Below, piece by piece: positions 53,226-59,488 of a stretch of 64,000 bases of DNA. This stretch comes from Microbacterium sp. Root61 (GTDB lineage Bacteria > Actinomycetota > Actinomycetes > Actinomycetales > Microbacteriaceae). Made by a program: the position numbers and the translations under genes. The notes under the pieces are model-generated. The model searched no databases and was not told where the DNA came from. It worked only from the letters and a program-made list of their open reading frames with translations. The DNA is taken from positions 2,017,788-2,081,787 of the forward strand of contig NZ_LMGU01000001.1 of NCBI RefSeq assembly GCF_001427525.1, written 5' to 3'. The stretch's first letter is position 1, and each line of letters starts with the position of its first letter.

Positions 53226-54145
53226 CGGTTGTCCTGGCGGTCGAGAATGCCGCGCATGTTGGAGTACATGAACTTCTCGATGACATCGTCGGGCAGCTCG
53301 AGGCTGCGCGCGTCGGTGACGGCCTTGGTGAGGTTGATCAGCGGGTAGTCCGTGCCGAAGATGACCTTGTCAGCACCGGCCTGGGCGTGCCAGCGCCCAC
53401 CCATGAACTCCAGGAGCTCCTTCGGGTAGCGCTTCGGCGACCACGCCGACGTGCAGATGTAGAGGTTCTGGTGCTTGGCGGCGAGGTGGGTCATCATGCT
53501 CACCCACGGGTCGCCGATGTGGTGTCCGACGATCGTGAGATCGGGGAACGCCAGCGCCACGTCATCGAGGTGGAGCGGGTAGTTCGGGTACGTCGGCCAC
53601 AGCGGACCGGGCATCCCGATGTAGGTGAAGACGAAGAGGTCGAGCTCGACGCACTTGGCGTACAGCGGGTAGAACCACTTGTCGTTGGCCGGCGTCCCGT
53701 ACGGAGCGGGGAGGATGTGCACGCCACGGATGCCGTACTGCTCCTTGTGCTCCTCGAGGATGCGCGGGTTCTCCATGAGATCCCAGAACGAGGCCGGTCC
53801 CTGACGCGGAGGAAGGATCGTGCCGGCGTGCTCGTACTGGCCGGGGAACTTCTTCATGATGTCGACATGCTCTTGGATGCGGCTGTCGAGCTCCGGACGC
53901 TCTGCCTGGTAGTACAGCGACGCCTGGAAGATCGCGAGCTCGACGTTGTTGTCGATCAGCTCCTGAGTGCTCTCTTCGGCCGTTGCCGGCTTGGTGGCGT
54001 GCTTGCTGTCCTTCTGGTCGAAGAACCGCATCGCGCGGGCGCGCTGCGGGTCCTGACGCCAGGACTCCTGGTCGCCGAAGGTGTCAGCAGTCGTGGCAGC
54101 CCACCCGGGGTGGTAGAACGCGTCAATCACAGGTCCGTCGTACAT
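53222..54145 (-). CDS. Amidohydrolase_2-family protein
   Basis: A 307-residue TIM-barrel protein of the ACMSD-like amidohydrolase family (decarboxylases and hydrolases). The family's N-terminal DxHxH metal site is replaced here by IDAFYHPGW, with Phe at the first His; VGHHIGDPW provides further His residues and FGTDYPLINLTKAV the conserved Asp. The ATG at 54145 has an AAAGGAG site; a longer frame upstream is a shadow of the crotonase gene. It may be a decarboxylase, a hydrolase with altered metal binding, or a non-metal enzyme. Confidence 0.85.
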   Translation of the reverse strand: MYDGPVIDAFYHPGWAATTADTFGDQESWRQDPQRARAMRFFDQKDSKHATKPATAEESTQELIDNNVELAIFQASLYYQAERPELDSRIQEHVDIMKKFPGQYEHAGTILPPRQGPASFWDLMENPRILEEHKEQYGIRGVHILPAPYGTPANDKWFYPLYAKCVELDLFVFTYIGMPGPLWPTYPNYPLHLDDVALAFPDLTIVGHHIGDPWVSMMTHLAAKHQNLYICTSAWSPKRYPKELLEFMGGRWHAQAGADKVIFGTDYPLINLTKAVTDARSLELPDDVIEKFMYSNMRGILDRQDNR

Positions 54146-54171
54146 ATCTCTCCTTTGGGATGGGTTGAACT

Positions 54172-54960
54172 TCAGGTTGCGACGAAGCCGGTCGGCTGCG
54201 GATCGCGGGTCACACCGTTCAGCACGGCATCGGCGACATCCGAGGATGTCAGCGCCGCGGCCACCGGCTGGCTTTCGCCCTCTTCGCGGACAGCGGCCAT
54301 GAACTCCGTCTGGTCGCGCCGGTTGATCAGGTGCTTCGTCATGGCGAGTGCGTGCGGCGGCGACTGGCGAAGCTCGTCCAGTACGCCTTCGACGGCCTCC
54401 GAGATCGACCCATGCTCGCAGGAGCGCGAGACGAGTCCGGCGGAGCAGGCTTCGGCGACGGAGATCCATCGCCCCGTCATCAGCAGGTCGCTGGCGCGGG
54501 CACCGCCGACCGCGCGGGGAAGAAGATAGGTGGCCCCGGCATCCGGAACGAAGCCGAGGCGCACGAAGCTCAGCCGGATCTTGGCGTCTTCTTCGGCGAT
54601 CACGATGTCCGCGCTGAGCGCCAATGCCGCGGCGGCGCCGATCGCCGCGCCTTCGATGGCGGCGATCACGATCTGGTCCATCTGGCGCATCGCGCCGATC
54701 GTGCCTTCCATGCGACGCATGTAGTCATCGACGTAGCTTTCGGGAAGGCCGTCGGCGAGCTGCGTCACGTCTCCTCCACTGGAGAACACACCGCCGGCTC
54801 CGCGGAGGACGATGAACTCGATGTCCGCACGATCCTTCAACCGATCCAGCTGCGCGGCGAGGGCGTGATGCATCTCACGTGCAAGGGCATTCTTGCGCGG
54901 ACCCGTCAGGGTCAGGTAGGCGACGCTACCTACCTCGGAGCACACAACGTTGGGCTTCAC
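54172..54960 (-). CDS. Enoyl-CoA hydratase/isomerase family protein, first gene of the nine-gene operon
   Basis: A 262-residue crotonase with GGVFSSGGDVTQLADG and GAAIGAAAALALSADIVIA oxyanion segments and SFVRLGFVPDAGATYLLPR at the active-site loop. It starts with GTG at 54960. No ribosome binding site precedes this codon; instead a -10 box lies 7 nt upstream, so the transcript appears to begin at or next to the start codon (leaderless). It leads the operon that runs to 45204. Confidence 0.87.
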   Translation of the reverse strand: MKPNVVCSEVGSVAYLTLTGPRKNALAREMHHALAAQLDRLKDRADIEFIVLRGAGGVFSSGGDVTQLADGLPESYVDDYMRRMEGTIGAMRQMDQIVIAAIEGAAIGAAAALALSADIVIAEEDAKIRLSFVRLGFVPDAGATYLLPRAVGGARASDLLMTGRWISVAEACSAGLVSRSCEHGSISEAVEGVLDELRQSPPHALAMTKHLINRRDQTEFMAAVREEGESQPVAAALTSSDVADAVLNGVTRDPQPTGFVAT

Positions 54961-54967
54961 AAGAAAA

Positions 54968-54997
54968 ACTATATCTGATCAAAGATCACTTAGTCAA
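54968..54997 (-). promoter_or_regulatory. Consensus-like leaderless promoter with TGATCA operator in the spacer
   Basis: On the minus strand TTGACT (54997-54992), an 18-bp spacer and TATAGT (54973-54968) precede the GTG start by 7 bp. The element TTTGATCA is in the spacer, with TGATCA at 54981-54976 nearly touching the -10 box. Binding there should block RNA polymerase, which suggests repression relieved by an inducer. The upstream stretch 54998-55195 holds nothing recognisable. Confidence 0.7.
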
Positions 54998-55195
54998 CGA
55001 ATCGGCGACCTCGGGATCGAGTGCCGTGATGCGGCGGAAACGAGCGCGACGAAGCGCACAGAGGGGCGGTCATCTGCAGCGCACGACGGTGCGCCGTCCA
55101 TGCGTCGGCGAGCCCCGATCGGGACGAACCGCGACGCGGATGCTGCAGCCACGCGGCAGCGTGCACGCGCGCGCTGCCGGACAAACTCGGTCGAC

Positions 55196-55852
55196 TCAGA
55201 CCGGAGCGGGAAGGCACCCGATGAGCTGAGAGCCCTGGGCGAAGTGCGCCTCGGCGAGGCGACGCGCCTCCACCGGATCGTGGCGCTCGAGCGCCTCGAT
55301 GATCTGCACATGGTCGTGCATCGAGGCATCGAGGATGCCGGGCACGACCTCATACAGGTCCGCACGCACGAAGCGGTGCGTCATCCGCAGGAACCAGCGG
55401 ACCTTGTCGCCCTCGGGGATCTTGGCGATGTAGCGGTGGAACTCATCGTTGAGCTTGGACGCCTGGCGCATCGTCGCCTTGTTCAGGGTCCGGCCGTCGA
55501 GCGCGACGAGCTTCTCGTGGATCGCCCGCAGATGCGCGATGTCCTCATCGGTGGCGACGACGGCGGCGCGAGCGACCAGGACACCGGTCAACGCCGCCAG
55601 CACGTCGAACATGTCGTCCAGATCCGTCTGCGTCAGCGGTCGCGCACGGAAACCGCGACGCGGCTCGACATCGACCAGTCCTTCGTTGGACAGGGTGATG
55701 AGCGCCTCGCGCACCGGCATGCTGCTCACGCCGAGTTCCTGCGCGACGGCGTCGAGGGGGATCCGCTCGCCCATCTCGTAGCGGCCGGCGAGGATGTCCT
55801 GCCTCAGGCTCTCGGCGATCTCGTCGCCCAGCTTCTGTCGTACTCGGATCAT
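55196..55852 (-). CDS. GntR-family transcriptional regulator (FCD type)
   Basis: A 218-residue regulator. Residues 1-75 form the GntR winged helix (LRQDILAGRYEMGERI, AQELGVSSMPVREALITLSNEGLV), and the rest is an all-helical FCD effector domain with candidate metal/acid-binding residues in NDEFHRYIAKIP and HDHVQIIEALERHD. FCD regulators usually sense organic acids or acyl-CoA esters and bind palindromes at promoters. It lies at the centre of the catabolic block, and a related palindrome precedes its own gene, so it is the best candidate for the TTTGATCA regulator. That link is inference. Confidence 0.92.
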   Translation of the reverse strand: MIRVRQKLGDEIAESLRQDILAGRYEMGERIPLDAVAQELGVSSMPVREALITLSNEGLVDVEPRRGFRARPLTQTDLDDMFDVLAALTGVLVARAAVVATDEDIAHLRAIHEKLVALDGRTLNKATMRQASKLNDEFHRYIAKIPEGDKVRWFLRMTHRFVRADLYEVVPGILDASMHDHVQIIEALERHDPVEARRLAEAHFAQGSQLIGCLPAPV

Positions 55853-55898
55853 GTCAACCTCACCCCACCCAGACGAGCAACCCCGTCAAGCGAAAAAC

Positions 55899-55914
55899 GC
55901 TATCAGATCGATCT
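55899..55914. promoter_or_regulatory. Possible operator upstream of the GntR gene
   Basis: CTATCAGATCGATCTTG-like sequence here contains the palindrome AGATCGATCT, related to but not identical with the TTTGATCA elements elsewhere. It lies about 50 bp upstream of the regulator's start codon and could mediate autoregulation. Weaker than the other sites. Confidence 0.35.
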
Positions 55915-55927
55915 TGTGCCATGACGG

Positions 55928-57022
55928 TCACTGCGCTACCCGCTCGATGCGCGTCGCAGCATCCTCCAGTCGTTTGATGATAGCGGCGAGGGCCGAACCG
56001 GACAGCCCAGCCGGCATGCCGTACACCGTGAGCGTCAGGGACACCGTACCGTCGGCGTCATGCAGCGGCACCGTGAGGCTGATCGCCTCGTCGACGGATG
56101 CCTCCGTGCCGAGCTTCTGATTCACGCTGACGAATCGCGACGTCCAGGTGTCGACGGGCTTGCGCGGCACAGCGGCCGACCAGCCGCGCTCGGCGATCAG
56201 GTCGAGCGTGGCCAGCATCGCCTCGCGGTCGCCGCCGCCGCTGAGCCGGATGCCCGCGGCGACCCATGCCTCGCGCTCCTGCGACGTGCCTTCCGCCGCG
56301 AACGCGATCGCGTAGGGCGGTCCGGCCGGCTGCACGTCGCCGATGCGCTGCCGCACCCGCGAGCTCAGCGGCGTCCACGTGCTCGCCATCAGGATCATCT
56401 CGCCCTCGTCGCGCCCGGTGATCGCGACATCGACGCCGAGTTCGCGTTCCAGCTCCAGCATCTCGATGCGGGCGGTGTCCAGGAGGCGGGCACGTGTCGG
56501 ATCGTCGAACTGCTGCGCGAACAGCGGTCCGGGAGTGAAGCGTCCGTAGCCGCCGCGGAAGAAGACGAGGGGGAGGGAGTCGCCCGCGATGTCGAGGTCG
56601 CGGACCGCGCCGAGCACGATCCAGTGGTCGCCGGCATCCACGACGGAGATGATCTCGCAGTCGATCCACGCGACGACTCCGTCGATGATCGGCGAGCCCA
56701 GTCCGCTTTCACGCCACGGCACTCCCACGAACTTCTGGTCGGACGGGCGGGCCATCTGGCGGCACAGGTGCTCCTGCTCCCACGACAGCACGTTGACGCA
56801 GAAGCGACCGATGCGCTCGACGATCGGCCACGTCGTGGAGGTCTTCTGCGGAAGGAAGGCCACCAGCGGAGGGTCCATCGAGACCGAGGTGAACGTGCCG
56901 ACCGTCATGCCGACCGGGGTCTCGCCGTCGGAGGCGGAGATGACGCACACGCCGGTGGGGTACTGACCGAGAACCTGGCGGAACTTGTCGAAAGCGATCT
57001 CTGTCACGGCCGTTCCAACCAT
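55928..57022 (-). CDS. Flavin reductase fused to an IclR-type effector-binding domain
   Basis: A 364-residue two-domain protein. Residues 1 to about 165 are an HpaC-type flavin reductase (FRQVLGQYPTGVCVISAS, GMTVGTFTSVSMDPPLVAF, FCVNVLS) that would reduce FMN or FAD with NAD(P)H. From about residue 180 the sequence resembles the GAF-like C-terminal domain of IclR regulators (ELGVDVAITGRDEGEMILMA, EAISLTVPLHDADGTVSLTL), but no helix-turn-helix is present. The domain could make reductase activity depend on a pathway compound. The likely electron acceptor is the luciferase-like monooxygenase at 49981. The ATG has an AGGAG site. It lies downstream of a divergent TATTTGATC element. Confidence 0.85.
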   Translation of the reverse strand: MVGTAVTEIAFDKFRQVLGQYPTGVCVISASDGETPVGMTVGTFTSVSMDPPLVAFLPQKTSTTWPIVERIGRFCVNVLSWEQEHLCRQMARPSDQKFVGVPWRESGLGSPIIDGVVAWIDCEIISVVDAGDHWIVLGAVRDLDIAGDSLPLVFFRGGYGRFTPGPLFAQQFDDPTRARLLDTARIEMLELERELGVDVAITGRDEGEMILMASTWTPLSSRVRQRIGDVQPAGPPYAIAFAAEGTSQEREAWVAAGIRLSGGGDREAMLATLDLIAERGWSAAVPRKPVDTWTSRFVSVNQKLGTEASVDEAISLTVPLHDADGTVSLTLTVYGMPAGLSGSALAAIIKRLEDAATRIERVAQ

Positions 57023-57054
57023 TGTGTGCTCCTCGCAGACGCCGAGATGATAGA

Positions 57055-57072
57055 TATTAGATCAAATATAAC
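57055..57072. promoter_or_regulatory. TTTGATC-type operator between divergent genes
   Basis: Read on the minus strand the sequence is TATATTTGATCTAATATC, matching the regulon element with one change in the core (TGATCT for TGATCA). It sits between the flavin reductase start (57022) and the small-protein start (57106), so it could control both. Confidence 0.5.
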
Positions 57073-57105
57073 TGTTTCAGCGCCTGAGCGCACCGGAGGA
57101 GAACC

Positions 57106-57405
57106 ATGAAGATCGCAGTTCACGACGAGGTCTCGATCGAAGACGTCGACAACCTCCGCGCTTTCGAGGTCGAGACGGCTCTGCCGCCCGCGGCGGTCGA
57201 TGCGAAGCTGCGGGAGTCCGGTCTCGGCTACGTCGATGGGGAGCACGCGTGGATCACGGCGGCGATCCTCGCAGACATGGGCGGCGCGCTGAGTGCGGAC
57301 CCGTCGTGGCGCGAGGGATTCGATGCGATGGTCGCCTACGCGCGGAGCAAAGGCTGGTGGGACGAGAGCAGCCAGGCGATCCGCGCTCATCTCACGACAG
57401 CCTGA
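57106..57405 (+). CDS. Small protein of unknown function
   Basis: A 99-residue soluble protein that I do not recognise. It starts MKIAVHDEVSIEDVDNLRAF, is acidic in its first half and ends with an aromatic-rich helix (AYARSKGWWDESSQAI). The ATG has a perfect GGAGGAG site and codon use matches the neighbours, so it is probably real. It is divergent from the flavin reductase and shares the operator region with it, suggesting a role in the same pathway. It converges with a crotonase gene 18 bp beyond its stop. Confidence 0.75.
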   Translation: MKIAVHDEVSIEDVDNLRAFEVETALPPAAVDAKLRESGLGYVDGEHAWITAAILADMGGALSADPSWREGFDAMVAYARSKGWWDESSQAIRAHLTTA

Positions 57406-57423
57406 CGCACAACGGGCCCGGCA

Positions 57424-58179
57424 TCAGGACTGCTCGTAGCGGTACCCGCCGGCCGTGGCCGCCTGGAAGTCCGCGCTCTCGTACAGCTTGGTCTGGGCGG
57501 CCCGTTCCTGGACGATCGCCTCGGCGAACGCCGCGCGCAGCGGCGCGCGCATGGTGTCGCGGATCGACGCGAGCGCCGTACGGGACTGTGCCGCGAGCAC
57601 GGCCGCGAACCCCGTCGCAGCGGCATCGATCCCTTCCAGGGGCGCGGCCTCATCGACGAGGCCGATCCGCAACGCCTCGGGCATGGACACCCTCCGCCCC
57701 ATCGACAGCAGTCGCGTCGCGTGCTGACGCCCGACCGCGGAGGTGAGGGTCGCGGTGAGCCCGAACCCGTGATGGATGCCGATCCCGACGAACTTCGGCC
57801 AGACGTAGGCGGACTCGGCGGCAACGCGGTAGTCCGCGCACATCGCCAGCCCCATGCCGACACCGATGCTGCCTCCGGTGAGCTCCGCGACCCACGGCTT
57901 GCGCACCGCCAACAGCTCCGGCGCGCACGCGTAGATCGCCTCGGCGGTGTCCTCCGGATCGCGCGCGGTCTGCCAATCGCGGCCGGCGCAGAAGTGCTTG
58001 CCCTCGGAGCGGACGACGATCGCGCCGCAGTCCTCATCGTCGCTGACGTCGTTCAGCGCCGCCACGAGCTCGCGCAGCAGGAACACCGTGAGGTAGTTCT
58101 CCGCGCCGCCGAGCATCGTGATGGTCGCGACGCCCTGTTCGGACGCCCGCTCGACGCGGATGCGATCGGTGTTCTTCAT
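57424..58179 (-). CDS. Enoyl-CoA hydratase/isomerase family protein
   Basis: A 251-residue crotonase. KHFCAGRDWQTARD and GGSIGVGMGLAMCADYRVA are the oxyanion segments, followed by YVWPKFVGIGIHHGFGLTATL. The Asp-to-Arg spacing in the first motif differs from the usual GADL. The ATG at 58179 has an AGAAGGAG site; the longer frame to 58323 runs through the promoter region and is rejected. It is transcribed away from the Old Yellow Enzyme gene with which it shares a regulatory region. Confidence 0.87.
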   Translation of the reverse strand: MKNTDRIRVERASEQGVATITMLGGAENYLTVFLLRELVAALNDVSDDEDCGAIVVRSEGKHFCAGRDWQTARDPEDTAEAIYACAPELLAVRKPWVAELTGGSIGVGMGLAMCADYRVAAESAYVWPKFVGIGIHHGFGLTATLTSAVGRQHATRLLSMGRRVSMPEALRIGLVDEAAPLEGIDAAATGFAAVLAAQSRTALASIRDTMRAPLRAAFAEAIVQERAAQTKLYESADFQAATAGGYRYEQS

Positions 58180-58228
58180 GATGGATCTCCTTCTGGCACC
58201 GTGCGAGAGGAGCATAGCGCGGATCCGC

Positions 58229-58268
58229 ATTTTTGATACCTGATATGTTTCTGACGAGCACGTGCTCG
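58229..58268. promoter_or_regulatory. TTTTTGATA element and 14-bp palindrome between divergent genes
   Basis: ATTTTTGATACCTGATATG (about 58230-58248) partly matches the regulon element. A few bases on lies a perfect 14-bp palindrome CGAGCACGTGCTCG (58255-58268). Both are between the crotonase start (58179) and the Old Yellow Enzyme start (58295); the palindrome could be a second operator. Confidence 0.4.
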
Positions 58269-58294
58269 CGATACCAAGCGTGTAGGAGATGCCC

Positions 58295-59419
58295 ATGGCC
58301 CTGCTCTTCGACGAACTGACCATCCGGTCGCTGACGCTGCGGAACCGCGTGGTGATGTCGCCGATGACACGTGCTGCCTCCCCCGGCGGGGTGCCGGGTC
58401 CGCGAGTGGCTGAGTACTATCGCCGCCGAGCCGAAGGCGGCACGGGACTGATCATCACCGAAGGCGTCGCAATCGATCATCCGTCGTCCGTCGACCACAC
58501 CGATGTTCCTCGGATGCACGGCCCGGCCGCGCTGGACGGCTGGCGTGAAGTCGTCGACGGCGTCCACGCCGCGGGTGGCAGGATCATCCCGCAGCTGTGG
58601 CACGTCGGACCACTGTGGGGGGTCATGCAGGGCGGAGGCTCCACGCCCATGCGTCCGTCCGGTCTGTGGGGCACACCCGGAGTCACCGCCTACCCTCCCG
58701 GCATCGTCGAAGAGCTGATCCGGCCCACACGCACGATGACGGATGACGATATCCATGCCGTCATCGAGGCGTATCGAGCAGCAGCTCGCGGCGCCGTCGC
58801 GGCAGGCTTCGACGGCATCGCGATCCACGGGGCGCATGGGTACCTGCTCGACGCCTTCCTGTGGGCCGATACCAACCGGCGCGACGACCGATGGGGTGGT
58901 GACGCCGCGCGTCGCGCCGCGTTCCCCGCGGCCGTGGTCCGGGCGATCCGAGCGGAGATCGGCGACGAGCTCCCGATCATCTTCCGGTTCTCTCAGCACA
59001 AGCAGCAGGACTACAAGGCCGCCCTCGCCCGGACACCCGATGAACTGGCCGAGCTGCTCGTGCCGCTGGTCGACGCCGGCGTCGACGTCCTCGACGCCAG
59101 CAGCCGGCGCTTCCACCAGCCCGCGTTCGAACACAGCGACCGGTCGCTGGCCGGATGGGCGAAGACGCTCACCGGCGCGCACACGATGGCCGTCGGGAGC
59201 TTCGGTCTGGGGGCCTCGCTCCGCGAGGCGCACGCAGGCGCGACCAGGTCGACCACGGACCATCGACTCGAACTGGAGCGGCGGCTCGGCAAGGAGGAAT
59301 TCGATCTCATCGCCATCGGCCGCCTCCATCTCGCAGACCCGAATCTCGCCCGGATCCTTCGGGATGGCGCATCGTTGCCGGAGTTCGACCGCGAGGCCCA
59401 CGAGCTCGCGTTCCGGTAG
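58295..59419 (+). CDS. Old Yellow Enzyme-family NADH:flavin oxidoreductase
   Basis: A 374-residue FMN-containing TIM-barrel oxidoreductase. LTLRNRVVMSPMTRA near the start, RPSGLWG, and the conserved HGAHGYLLDAFL followed by TNRRDDRWGG identify the family; near the C-terminus KEEFDLIAIGRLHLADPNL binds FMN phosphate. It would reduce an activated C=C bond such as in an enone or 2-enoyl-CoA. The ATG at 58295 lies 6 bp after GGAG; another ATG at 58289 overlaps that site. It is divergent from a crotonase gene and terminates at a strong hairpin. Confidence 0.92.
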   Translation: MALLFDELTIRSLTLRNRVVMSPMTRAASPGGVPGPRVAEYYRRRAEGGTGLIITEGVAIDHPSSVDHTDVPRMHGPAALDGWREVVDGVHAAGGRIIPQLWHVGPLWGVMQGGGSTPMRPSGLWGTPGVTAYPPGIVEELIRPTRTMTDDDIHAVIEAYRAAARGAVAAGFDGIAIHGAHGYLLDAFLWADTNRRDDRWGGDAARRAAFPAAVVRAIRAEIGDELPIIFRFSQHKQQDYKAALARTPDELAELLVPLVDAGVDVLDASSRRFHQPAFEHSDRSLAGWAKTLTGAHTMAVGSFGLGASLREAHAGATRSTTDHRLELERRLGKEEFDLIAIGRLHLADPNLARILRDGASLPEFDREAHELAFR

Positions 59420-59441
59420 GGGCGGACAGTTCCGAAACGCG

Positions 59442-59473
59442 CGATGCCCGGGGCTGTTCCGCCCCGGGCATCG
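59442..59473. terminator. Bidirectional terminator between convergent genes
   Basis: A perfect 13-bp stem CGATGCCCGGGGC/GCCCCGGGCATCG encloses a TGTTCC loop, between the Old Yellow Enzyme stop at 59419 and the binding-protein stop at 59489. Short T-rich tracts follow on the plus strand. Confidence 0.85.
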
Positions 59474-59488
59474 TTGATCTCGGACTAC

